A stretch of DNA of 7,185 nt from Pseudomonadota bacterium (GCA_015222555.1 JADFVM010000127.1:1-7185); one strand, 5' to 3'; counted from the first letter of the stretch, positions 1-5,824 are shown. Numbers and translations: made by a program. The notes: generated by a model from the letters alone, not told the origin.

Positions 1-47
1 AGCCATAAAATACCAACAATAACAAGAATCAAGATAAGTTGTTTCAT
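1..47 (-). CDS. Partial gene, N-terminus of a membrane or exported protein (runs off left edge)
   Basis: An ATG at 47-45 on the minus strand opens a frame that stays open to the window edge. It gives 15 residues, MKQLILILVIVGILW: one lysine followed by an almost wholly hydrophobic run. This looks like the start of a signal peptide or an N-terminal membrane anchor. A GGAG-type ribosome-binding sequence lies in 54-59, a normal distance upstream. The start is only 26 bases after the stop of the PilZ gene (74-442) on the same strand, so the two are probably co-transcribed. The rest of the gene is outside the window and no function can be assigned. Confidence 0.5.
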   Translation of the reverse strand, partial: MKQLILILVIVGILW

Positions 48-73
48 CGTAAACTCTCCAAGCTATTCAATTA

Positions 74-442
74 TTAGCAAAATTTTAATCCTGCTCTGTT
101 TAAACAAGTGTCAGAGATGTCGATCCAGACAACTCTGGCCTTTGATTTTACCTCCGGATTTTCTATGGATACATTCACCATATCCCCGGCATCTACCGGC
201 AAATCATCCTTTGTCTGTATACCGATACCTTCATCAGAGATATCAAATAACTGTACCACAAATTTGGCGCCCTCTTTATCCACATGGCATGGTGAGTCAG
301 AAGCCAGTCGCTTACATGATCTGATCGCCACAAATCCAATTAATTCAACCGCAGCACCGCAGTAGGGGCAAGAGATGCCCGGGTGCAAATAATCCGTAAA
401 AAAGGTTTCATCACATGCCTGACATAAGGTATTTTGTCTCAT
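74..442 (-). CDS. Small zinc-ribbon / PilZ domain protein, probable c-di-GMP receptor
   Basis: This is a 122-residue soluble protein. Residues 1-30 hold four cysteines as two CxxC knuckles (C7/C10 and C25/C28, the second CPYC), the pattern of a zinc ribbon. Residues about 38-121 look like a PilZ domain. R41 and R45 form an RxxxR motif, D67-I-S-D-E-G72 matches the D/NxSxxG motif, and the end (ARVVWID then AGLKF) fits the last PilZ strands. In the family these two motifs bind cyclic di-GMP, so the protein probably acts as a cytoplasmic c-di-GMP-responsive switch; its partner is unknown. The start is supported by an AAGGGTGA-type ribosome-binding sequence around 452-459. It lies 133 bases downstream of ppnN on the same strand, so its own promoter is possible. 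The PilZ assignment rests on motifs only and is moderately sure. Confidence 0.75.
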   Translation of the reverse strand: MRQNTLCQACDETFFTDYLHPGISCPYCGAAVELIGFVAIRSCKRLASDSPCHVDKEGAKFVVQLFDISDEGIGIQTKDDLPVDAGDMVNVSIENPEVKSKARVVWIDISDTCLNRAGLKFC

Positions 443-575
443 CAGAATTATTCACCCTTAAAAGATCTATTTTCCTGCTAAAAGATAATTTATCCTAAAA
501 AAAAGATTTTTGGAATAAGAAAATGCATCATTTGCTCTGTTGAATGCTGAAAAAACCTGTCCTCCCCCGTCATGT

Positions 576-1946
576 CTATTTGACAATGCGGTAACAGGGT
601 GCATATTTAGTCGTCGACAACTTCATGCGATGCTGCGTTACAAAGGAGCTTAACAAACTGTCCAGGGACGCCATAAGACTGGCATCACCCCGAATTTCGA
701 AGTGACCAAACTCTTCTATGGCGCGTATCCCCTCGTCCTTTACATTTCCTGCAACAATGCCGGAGAAGGCTCGTCGAAGATTGGCCGCCAGCAGGTGGCT
801 TGCCTGATTCTTGTGCAATTCAAGATCCGCCATGTTTTCATGAGTCGGAACGAATGGTTTCTGAAATTCCTCTTCCACTCTAAGCAGCCAGTTATAATAG
901 AAAGCATCACTTGTCCCTCTTCGAAAATCATGAACCTCTTCAATGCCTGCCTTGATCTCTCGAGCTACTGACGGGGGATCATTGATGATGATCTTATAGC
1001 GCTGTTGCGCCTCCGCACCCAATGTGCGTGATATGAACTCATTGATCTCCCTGAAATAATCCCCGGCACTATCGGGGCCGGTGAGAATAAGCGGGAAGGG
1101 GATATCTTTATTCTCAGGATGGAGCAGAATGCCGAGGAGATATAAGATTTCCTCGGCCGTTCCTACGCCACCGGGGAAAACAACAATCCCATGGGCTGTG
1201 CGAACAAAGGCCTCCAGTCGCTTTTCAATGTCAGGCAGGATGACTAGATCATTTACTATCGGATTGGGCGGCTCGGCAGCGATAATACCGGGCTCTGTAA
1301 TTCCGATGTACTGGCCGCCGCTTAAGCGCTGTTTGGCATGACCAATAGTTGCCCCTTTCATAGGGCCTTTCATGGCGCCCGGGCCGCAGCCTGTACAGAT
1401 ATCCAAGCCACGCAGACCCATTTCGTGGCCCACTTCTTTTGTATATTCATATTCCTTACGCTTGATGGAATGGCCCCCCCAGCAGACGACCAGGTTGGGA
1501 TCGATTCTCGGACGCATAACTCTGGCATTGCGCAGAATGTGGAAAACGGCATTAGTAATGCCTTCCGACGACTCCAGATCGGATTTCGGATTATCATAGA
1601 TCTCATCGCTCACATAGATGATATCTCGCAATACGGCAAAGAGATGTTCGTTAATCCCCCTGATCATCTTGCCGTCCACAAATGCACTGGCAGGGGCCGA
1701 TTCAACCTCCAGCTTGACGCCCCGCTCCTGCTGAATCACGCGAATATCAAAGGATTTATACCGCTCAAGCAGCTCCTTTCCGTTATCCATGTGACTGCCG
1801 CAATTGAGCACCGCCAGCGAACAGTTTCGAAATATGTTGTATAGGCCTCCCTGACTTGTATTGAGAAGTTTTTTTACTTCACTGTGAGACAGGACATCCA
1901 GGCGTCCTTCCGGTGTAATTCGCGCGTCAACCACATCATGTTTCAT
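576..1946 (-). CDS. ppnN: Nucleotide 5'-monophosphate nucleosidase PpnN (YgdH), LOG family
   Basis: This 456-residue protein is nearly the length of E. coli PpnN (about 454) and resembles it from end to end as far as I can recall that sequence. The family hydrolyses purine and pyrimidine nucleoside monophosphates to the free base and ribose 5-phosphate in nucleotide salvage. In E. coli it is a (p)ppGpp-binding cytosolic enzyme. Visible signatures are the N-terminal domain block FRNCSLAVLNCGS (39-51), then the LOG Rossmann domain with CWGGHSI (155-161), TGCGPGAM (185-192) and the hallmark PGGVGTAEE (258-266). The C-terminal domain includes FVPTHENMADL (365-375), RRAFSGIVAGNV (391-402) and FVTQHRMKL (435-443). 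It appears intact. The start at 1946 agrees with the family N-terminus, but its GGAG is 12 bases away and closer to a tiny upstream ORF (see findings). It is transcribed divergently from the APS reductase gene. Older annotations may call it a lysine decarboxylase family protein; the PGGVGTAEE motif shows it is LOG-type. Confidence 0.96.
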   Translation of the reverse strand: MKHDVVDARITPEGRLDVLSHSEVKKLLNTSQGGLYNIFRNCSLAVLNCGSHMDNGKELLERYKSFDIRVIQQERGVKLEVESAPASAFVDGKMIRGINEHLFAVLRDIIYVSDEIYDNPKSDLESSEGITNAVFHILRNARVMRPRIDPNLVVCWGGHSIKRKEYEYTKEVGHEMGLRGLDICTGCGPGAMKGPMKGATIGHAKQRLSGGQYIGITEPGIIAAEPPNPIVNDLVILPDIEKRLEAFVRTAHGIVVFPGGVGTAEEILYLLGILLHPENKDIPFPLILTGPDSAGDYFREINEFISRTLGAEAQQRYKIIINDPPSVAREIKAGIEEVHDFRRGTSDAFYYNWLLRVEEEFQKPFVPTHENMADLELHKNQASHLLAANLRRAFSGIVAGNVKDEGIRAIEEFGHFEIRGDASLMASLDSLLSSFVTQHRMKLSTTKYAPCYRIVK

Positions 1947-1966
1947 AACAGCATTGTGCTCCTCTA
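1943..1966 (-). promoter_or_regulatory. ppnN ribosome-binding site with overlapping 3-codon leader ORF
   Basis: Read on the minus strand, the sequence is AGAGGAG-CACA-ATG-CTG-T-TATGA. The GGAG (1962-1959) is 4 bases from an ATG at 1954 that opens a 3-codon ORF (ATG CTG TTA TGA). It is 12 bases from the ppnN ATG at 1946. The stop TGA (1945-1943) overlaps the ppnN ATG in an ATGA arrangement, the geometry used for translational re-initiation. This may be chance. Confidence 0.35.
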
Positions 1967-1993
1967 CTTAGCCCGGATGAACCGGATAAGTGC

Positions 1994-2066
1994 CTTCACG
2001 AAATAATATTCTGCCAGAAAATCGCAGAATATTATTTCTAAGTTACTAATCATCTGTTTCGTGAAG
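1994..2066. repeat. Nested inverted repeats in the ppnN/APS reductase divergent spacer
   Basis: A perfect 15-bp inverted repeat has arms GAAATAATATTCTGC (2000-2014) and GCAGAATATTATTTC (2024-2038) around a 9-base loop. A second perfect 10-bp pair, CTTCACGAAA (1994-2003) and TTTCGTGAAG (2057-2066), encloses it and shares bases 2000-2003 with the inner left arm. The two full stems are therefore mutually exclusive over those four bases; alternatively a 6-bp outer stem continues into the inner stem with a 22-base bulge (2039-2060). There is no T-tract of the usual terminator kind. It could be an operator dyad, an RNA structure in the ppnN leader, or a dispersed palindromic element. Confidence 0.8.
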
Positions 2067-2155
2067 TAGACAGACTATCAAAGTGGCAAAAAAAGGGGAA
2101 GGAGAAAGAGATCTGCCATTTTATTATCTTACGCAAACTTCCTGCAATCTTCATC

Positions 2156-2184
2156 TTGGTTTATGCGTCCAGGTATGTAATAAT
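2156..2184 (+). promoter_or_regulatory. Probable sigma70-type promoter of the APS reductase gene
   Basis: TTGGTT (2156-2161) is followed after 17 bases by AATAAT (2179-2184, five of six matches to TATAAT). Transcription would begin near 2191, giving a leader of about 54 bases before the ATG at 2245. The site lies inside the in-frame upstream GTG extension, which argues that the extension is not translated. The -35 match is weak. Confidence 0.4.
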
Positions 2185-2232
2185 ATAGGACTAATTACAC
2201 CTAAAGTAAGTTTCCAGCATTACGAAACATGT

Positions 2233-2240
2233 AAAGAGGT
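2233..2240 (+). promoter_or_regulatory. Ribosome-binding site that decides the APS reductase start
   Basis: AAAGAGGT ends four bases before the ATG at 2245. The only longer option is a GTG at 2083. It has no convincing ribosome-binding site and would add 54 residues that do not look like any domain, so 2245 is preferred. Confidence 0.65.
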
Positions 2241-2244
2241 ATCA

Positions 2245-3327
2245 ATGAAAATCACCATGGTAAAAAAGATAATGGAAGACGGTAAGGAGTGCAAGAAGTG
2301 CGGTGAAGTCTATGAACGACTCAAAGCAGGCAACGAACTCGGCCTTATCGATAATATCGTAACTGCAGATGTGAGAGACTCCCGGTCAGAAGGACACAAA
2401 CTGGTGAAAAAATACAACGTTGACATTGCGCCTTTCTTCATCGTTGAAGACGCAGACAATGTGACGATCTATAAAACCTATATGGAACTCAAGAGAAAGG
2501 TTTTGAAAAAGGTTGTAGAGGAAGCTGACGTTGACATAGAGGAGCGCCGCAAAGCCGGAACTGAAGAGAGGAGCATTGACATTTTTCATTCGGTGCCGTC
2601 AAAAAAATCAATTTCGAGATCTGATTATGATATTGAGAAGTTGAACAAGGAATTTGAAAATTCGACACCTCAGGAGGTATTGGAGTGGGGTCTTAAAGAG
2701 TTGCACCCCTCAATTGCACTGGCATGGAGCGGTGCGGAAGATGTTGCCGTTGTGGATATGATGGTAAAGATCAATCCCCAGGCACGTATTTTCACTCTCG
2801 ACACGGGGCGACTCAATCCTGAAACCTATAATTTAATCGATAAAGTTAGACAAAAGTATGGAATTAATATTGAAGTACTGTTCCCTAACGCCGCCGAAAC
2901 AGAAGAAATGGTGAGGACTAAAGGGGTAAACCTTTTTTATCACAGTGTGGAGAACCGAAGCCTGTGCTGTAATGTAAGAAAGGTTAAGCCTCTGAAAGGC
3001 ATGCTTTCCACCCTCAATGGATGGATTACGGGATTGCGTCGCGATCAGGCGGTAACGCGAATTGCGTCAAAAAAGGTCGAAATTGATGAAAACTTTGGAG
3101 GAATTATCAAGTTAAATCCGCTTGCCGACTGGACCCATAAAGAGGTTTGGGACTACATTCATAAAAACGATGTTCCTTATAATGCGCTTCACGACAAAGG
3201 CTACCCATCCATCGGCTGTGCGCCATGTACCCGCGCTGTTGAATCGGGCGAAGATATTCGTGCAGGCCGCTGGTGGTGGGAATCACCGGAAAGTAAGGAG
3301 TGCGGCCTTCATGTTAACTCTAAATAG
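2245..3327 (+). CDS. cysH: Adenylyl-sulfate (APS) reductase, assimilatory CysH type, with N-terminal thioredoxin-like domain
   Basis: From the preferred ATG this is a 360-residue protein. Residues about 1-90 look like a thioredoxin/glutaredoxin fold, with a CKKC redox motif (C16/C19) near the N-terminus and a probable cis-proline loop, IAPFFIVED (61-69). Residues about 130-360 are a PAPS/APS reductase. They show the nucleotide-binding ALAWSGAED (158-166), LDTGRL (185-190), the pair C241-C242, CAPC (C325/C328), RAGRWWWE (339-346) and the C-terminal ECGLH with catalytic C353. The CC plus CxxC set holds a [4Fe-4S] cluster and is typical of APS-reducing enzymes; PAPS-only CysH lacks it. The expected reaction is APS to sulfite and AMP, with electrons from a dithiol. 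The fused domain could supply these and replace free thioredoxin, but that is inference. No other sulfur-assimilation gene is visible nearby. The 54-codon extension back to GTG 2083 is rejected. Confidence 0.92.
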   Translation: MKITMVKKIMEDGKECKKCGEVYERLKAGNELGLIDNIVTADVRDSRSEGHKLVKKYNVDIAPFFIVEDADNVTIYKTYMELKRKVLKKVVEEADVDIEERRKAGTEERSIDIFHSVPSKKSISRSDYDIEKLNKEFENSTPQEVLEWGLKELHPSIALAWSGAEDVAVVDMMVKINPQARIFTLDTGRLNPETYNLIDKVRQKYGINIEVLFPNAAETEEMVRTKGVNLFYHSVENRSLCCNVRKVKPLKGMLSTLNGWITGLRRDQAVTRIASKKVEIDENFGGIIKLNPLADWTHKEVWDYIHKNDVPYNALHDKGYPSIGCAPCTRAVESGEDIRAGRWWWESPESKECGLHVNSK

Positions 3328-3439
3328 TGTCCATCTGGAAACCCGTCTCGATACTAGTGCGTTTTCAATTCGGAAAGAGGCAATTTTGATTCGGGACATC
3401 AATATCTCTCACCCTTCGGGCAGCTAGAGGCTGTCCAAT

Positions 3440-3606
3440 TCCTTTCAGAAATTGTGTGCAAGGTCAAGTCATCAAGCCTTCGCAGCAATTCTTCATTGAG
3501 CGATTCTGCGAAGCTAAAATCAAGGATTTGAGCGGAGGCGTACTACTGTACGCCGCTCAATCAAAGCCGCAGATTGACACAAAAATTGTGAAAAATGACC
3601 CTTGCC
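3440..3606. repeat. Cluster of imperfect palindromes, possible dispersed intergenic repeat
   Basis: The strongest stem pairs 3528-3543 with GTACGCCGCTCAA (3548-3560) over a TACT loop. It has 13 base pairs and one 3-base bulge (AGG, 3536-3538). Other pairs are CTTCGCAG (3478-3485) with CTGCGAAG (3506-3513), TCTGCG (3505-3510) with CGCAGA (3568-3573), CACAA-AAA-TTGTG (3578-3590), and GCAAGGTCA (3458-3466) with TGACCCTTGC (3596-3605, one bulge). Several pairings compete. There is no T-tract for a classic terminator. The density of dyads suggests a non-coding repeat family or a degenerate mobile fragment, which cannot be proved from one copy. Confidence 0.55.
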
Positions 3607-3711
3607 GGATGAAAACTAATTACGACAGTTAGTGACTTTTGCCACATGAACCGTTTTCCGCATTGATTTATCTAAATTAAAGAAGAGGTTCGCCATTCTT
3701 TATTCAGACTC

Positions 3712-3727
3712 TCTTAAACTGTTAAGA
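3712..3727. repeat. Short dyad upstream of the histidine kinase gene
   Basis: TCTTAA-ACTG-TTAAGA is a perfect 6-bp dyad with a 4-base centre, 44 bases before the kinase ATG. Its size fits an operator half-site pair or a weak RNA hairpin. Such AT-rich dyads also arise by chance. Confidence 0.3.
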
Positions 3728-3771
3728 AAGGATGAGAAGGGTTAGCCTGACATTTCATCAATGAGGTAATC

Positions 3772-4920
3772 ATGAATAAAGAAGCAAATAAAGATTCACG
3801 AACCACAGATCAAGCATGGGAAACAAAACAAGGTGTGGAATATGTCTCCCGACTGTTTCTAAAGGATACAAACATGACGTCATTTCTTGAGTCTCTCGCT
3901 GAAGGATTGATCGTGATAGATAAAAATGAAACCATACTTCTTGTCAACAAACGGATGGAAGAAATGTCTGGATATGAACGTGATGAGGTAGTGGGACAGC
4001 CTCTCGGCATGCTGATGCCTCACCGCTTCGCGACAAATCACAGCAATCACGTTTCTGACTATTTTGATCAACCTCGCATCCGCTCTATGGGACAAGGCCT
4101 TGGTCTCGCTGCCAGAAACAAAGACGGCACAGAATTTCCCATCGACATCAGCTTGAGCTTTATGCCTACAGAAAAGGGTATGCTGAGCCTGGCTCTCGTT
4201 ACCGATATTACAAAACTTAAGAAGGCAGAAGAGGCCTTAATTCAAAGAAATGATGATCTGGATTCATTTGCGCACACCCTGGCCCATGAACTCAAGGGAT
4301 CCTTATCGGTAATTACCGGCTTTAGTGAGGCCTTGATGGAAATGGGAGAATCATTTTCAGAGGAAGAAAAAAATGATTATCTAAACAGGATAATGAATAA
4401 TGGTTATAAAGCCAATGATATCATTAATGAATTGCTGCGCTTTGCAGATATGCGAAGGGAAGAGGTTGAATTAAATCCGCTTAAGATGTCAGAAATTGTA
4501 AAAGAGGGCCTGAAACAACTGCATGATCAAATAGAAAAAAGTGGGGCAAAAATCGCTTTACCAACGAGCTATCCCGATGTGATGGGATATGGACCATGGA
4601 TTGAAGAAGTATGGGTGAACTATATAAGCAATGCACTCAAGTATGGCGGACCGTCGCCACGGATTGAGTTGGGTAGCACCGTAATAGACGATAATTTTAT
4701 CAAGTTCTGGGTGAAGGACAGCGGCAAAGGACTAACAGCCCAACAACAGTCACAGCTCTTTGTCGCGCATAAGCGTCTAAACCATCCGCAAATTGAAGGT
4801 TCCGGCCTGGGCTTATCCATTGTAAAACGGATAACAGAAAAATTAGGCGGGCAGGTCGGCGTTGAAAGTAAGGTGGGAAAGGGATCTATTTTCAGTTTTA
4901 CCCTTCCATGCAAAAGGTAA
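3772..4920 (+). CDS. Soluble PAS-domain sensor histidine kinase (orphan)
   Basis: This 382-residue protein has no membrane segment or signal peptide, so it probably senses a cytoplasmic signal. Residues about 36-148 form a PAS domain (LAEGLIVIDKNETILLVNKR, 42-61; RNKDGTEFPIDISLSF, 115-130; VTDITKLKKAEEAL, 143-156), followed by a short helical linker. The HisKA dimerisation domain carries the phosphoacceptor H172 in LAHELKGSL (170-178). The ATPase domain has the N-box (N283 and N287 in VNYISNALKYGG), the G1 box DSGKG (316-320) and the G2 box GSGLGLSIVKRI (343-354). All key catalytic residues are present, so it should autophosphorylate and pass phosphate to a response regulator. None is encoded beside it and there is no receiver domain, so the partner is elsewhere. 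The ATG at 3772 has GAGGT at 3763-3767. The PAS ligand cannot be predicted. Confidence 0.95.
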   Translation: MNKEANKDSRTTDQAWETKQGVEYVSRLFLKDTNMTSFLESLAEGLIVIDKNETILLVNKRMEEMSGYERDEVVGQPLGMLMPHRFATNHSNHVSDYFDQPRIRSMGQGLGLAARNKDGTEFPIDISLSFMPTEKGMLSLALVTDITKLKKAEEALIQRNDDLDSFAHTLAHELKGSLSVITGFSEALMEMGESFSEEEKNDYLNRIMNNGYKANDIINELLRFADMRREEVELNPLKMSEIVKEGLKQLHDQIEKSGAKIALPTSYPDVMGYGPWIEEVWVNYISNALKYGGPSPRIELGSTVIDDNFIKFWVKDSGKGLTAQQQSQLFVAHKRLNHPQIEGSGLGLSIVKRITEKLGGQVGVESKVGKGSIFSFTLPCKR

Positions 4921-4942
4921 TATAAATATCTTCATCGCACGA

Positions 4943-5092
4943 CTAAAAGGAGTAGAGGTAAGAAATTATGCCCGGCAGGGAGATAATGCTAACTAACACA
5001 AGGGAGACATAGATCTCGTCATCACAGCGACGCTTTCTTCTAATGTTTATGGCAAGACCAAATCCACTGACAAAAAGACCGCCAATCATCAT
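4943..5092 (-). CDS. Tiny two-helix membrane protein, possibly frameshifted at its 5' end
   Basis: A minus-strand frame of 49 codons starts at an ATG pair (5092-5087) and stops at TAG (4945-4943). Residues about 1-16 (MMIGGLFVSGFGLAIN) are hydrophobic, followed by the basic stretch IRRKRR (17-22) and acidic DDE. A second hydrophobic segment (about 27-48) follows. This looks like a small double-spanning membrane protein rather than random sequence. No ribosome-binding site precedes the ATG. Just upstream lies a run of eight T (minus strand). With seven T, an ATG at 5117 would join in frame and add MKLARYFF, a natural N-terminus. It converges on the histidine kinase, 22 bases from that gene's stop. 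The family is not recognised. Confidence 0.42.
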   Translation of the reverse strand: MMIGGLFVSGFGLAINIRRKRRCDDEIYVSLVLVSIISLPGIISYLYSF

Positions 5093-5166
5093 AAAAAAAA
5101 TATCTTGCCAATTTCATGTTCCAGGAGATCTAATAAGGGAGATTGTCATAACTGTGTATTAGAATT

Positions 5167-5349
5167 TTAATTTGGCGGTGCCTTTGATGCAAGAAGAAGC
5201 GCCGCAAAGAGCAGCAGCCAGCCAAATACGGCCATCCACCTGAGGGATCTCAGCCACAGGTCAGGCCCCTTGCGCTTCTTTGGCGTTTTTCCATATTGAT
5301 CAAAAACATTGCCTTCTCCTGCAAATTCAGTCACGCCTGCCATTGCCAT
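5167..5349 (-). CDS. Small single-span membrane protein, function unknown
   Basis: This 60-residue frame has a hydrophilic N-terminal half, a basic patch PKKRKGPD (23-30) and one strong membrane helix around residues 36-55 (WLRSLRWMAVFGWLLLFAALLLAS spans 32-55). It ends in the short polar tail KAPPN. The positive residues before the helix predict an N-terminus in the cytoplasm and a short C-terminus outside. Two in-frame ATGs lie at 5349 and 5343, and neither has a good ribosome-binding site. A hairpin (5362-5377) sits just upstream. It lies on the same strand as the 49-codon frame at 4943-5092, separated by 74 bases, so the two could share a transcript. No function is recognised; the helix with its basic flank and clean stop supports it as a real gene. 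Confidence 0.6.
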   Translation of the reverse strand: MAMAGVTEFAGEGNVFDQYGKTPKKRKGPDLWLRSLRWMAVFGWLLLFAALLLASKAPPN

Positions 5350-5361
5350 CAGTCAATGTAG

Positions 5362-5377
5362 AGCGTGTTTCCACGCT
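5362..5377 (-). promoter_or_regulatory. GNRA-loop hairpin upstream of the 60-aa membrane protein
   Basis: On the minus strand the sequence reads AGCGTG-GAAA-CACGCT, a perfect 6-bp stem closed by a GAAA tetraloop, 12 bases before the ATG at 5349. A TTGACT (5410-5405) with a poor AACACT -10 (5387-5382, 17-base spacing) would place a transcription start near the hairpin, making it a 5'-terminal structure. The promoter part is weak. Confidence 0.35.
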
Positions 5378-5485
5378 GTTTAGTGTTACCAAAGTTTAAC
5401 TTGAAGTCAAGAAATGAAATCAAAACCATCAGGAATAAGCATCCCACCTTTGCCAACTCATCATTGACATGGTACACTTTTCATT

Positions 5486-5728
5486 ATGCCCACAGAAGAG
5501 AAATTCGAACAATTTGTGAGCCTGGCTGCTAAAGATGCGGGGAAAGCCTCGGAAACAGTGGCAAAGGCCTTCTACAAAATTCTCCGGAAAAATGGATTCT
5601 CCAATGAACAGATAATATCTGTTGCAGGGGACATACTCGAATGCCTATGCAATACCTATCAGGGATACAGTAGTAAACCAAAAGGGAAAAGCAAAAAATC
5701 GGGCGTAAAAAATCCGGATGAGGGTTGA
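5486..5728 (+). CDS. Small helical hypothetical protein with basic tail
   Basis: This is an 80-residue protein with no recognised family. Residues about 4-60 look alpha-helical (FEQFVSLAAKDAGKASETVA, then AFYKILRKNGFSNEQIISVAGDILE). Residues 63-80 are polar and lysine-rich (KPKGKSKKSGVKNP), suggesting a flexible basic tail that might bind nucleic acid or acidic partners. No membrane segment or signal peptide is visible. The ATG at 5486 lacks any ribosome-binding sequence, so the start could be a later codon such as the GTG of FVSL (residue 11). A TTGACA at 5464-5469 is too close for an ordinary promoter with this start. It lies 108 bases before the zinc-ribbon gene, which appears to have its own promoter. 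Its protein-like composition over 80 codons makes a real gene likely. Confidence 0.6.
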   Translation: MPTEEKFEQFVSLAAKDAGKASETVAKAFYKILRKNGFSNEQIISVAGDILECLCNTYQGYSSKPKGKSKKSGVKNPDEG

Positions 5729-5755
5729 GTTCACTCCAACTTAAAGGCACTTCGC

Positions 5756-5795
5756 TTGCTTCCATGACGGTAGAAGGATATACTTATAATATAAG
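5756..5795 (+). promoter_or_regulatory. Probable promoter with operator-like palindrome for the zinc-ribbon gene
   Basis: TTGCTT (5756-5761) is followed after 17 bases by TATACT (5779-5784). A perfect TATAAT overlaps next to it (5785-5790), with ATGACG (5764-5769) 15 bases upstream. The -10 region lies within CTTATA-A-TATAAG (5783-5795), a perfect 6-bp dyad that could be a repressor site or simply AT-rich sequence. The transcript would have a leader of roughly 40 bases. Confidence 0.45.
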
Positions 5796-5824
5796 CATGT
5801 TAGTATTCATTATAGATGTCTATC

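Larger units (their letters stand above)
3328..3771. other. Gene-free intergenic region between cysH and the histidine kinase
   Basis: No convincing gene is present on either strand in these 444 bases. They contain the palindrome cluster at 3440-3606 and a short TTAA-type dyad at 3712-3727. No clear terminator follows cysH and no clear -35/-10 pair for the kinase could be chosen. A frame running past the cysH stop in another reading frame, and a 38-codon minus-strand frame overlapping the cysH end, were judged to be chance. Confidence 0.6.

Noticed and set aside
545..575. G-rich stretch and T6 run after ppnN on the minus strand as a terminator
   Set aside because: Only a 4-bp TGTC/GACA stem can be formed near the stop and the GGGGGAGG stretch has no complementary arm, so a rho-independent terminator is not supported.
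1338..1844. 168-codon plus-strand ORF opposite ppnN
   Set aside because: It lies entirely antisense to the well-supported ppnN gene, and its translation shows no domain or family feature. It is a shadow of ppnN codon usage.
2083..2244. In-frame GTG extension adding 54 residues to the APS reductase
   Set aside because: It has no convincing ribosome-binding site, contains the likely promoter at 2156-2184, and its translation does not resemble a domain. The ATG at 2245 has AAAGAGGT and opens directly into the thioredoxin-like domain.
3304..3394. Minus-strand frame of about 38 codons overlapping the cysH 3' end, with a GGGTGAGAG upstream
   Set aside because: The arginine-rich peptide has no recognisable features and overlaps a well-supported gene. 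The purine-rich sequence upstream is probably fortuitous.
3122..3427. 101-codon plus-strand ORF overlapping the end of the APS reductase gene
   Set aside because: Its first two thirds are an out-of-frame copy of the conserved CysH C-terminus, and the remainder has no protein-like features or start signal.
4968..5012. Plus-strand 14-codon ORF with AAAAGGAG and GAGG upstream, after the histidine kinase
   Set aside because: It is too short to support, lies opposite the more protein-like minus-strand 49-codon frame, and the purine-rich stretch is simply the complement of that frame's end.
5464..5491. TTGACA with CATTAT/TATGCC as a promoter for the 80-residue gene
   Set aside because: The spacers are 12 and 15 bases and the -10 matches overlap the start codon, so it does not fit an ordinary promoter for the annotated start.
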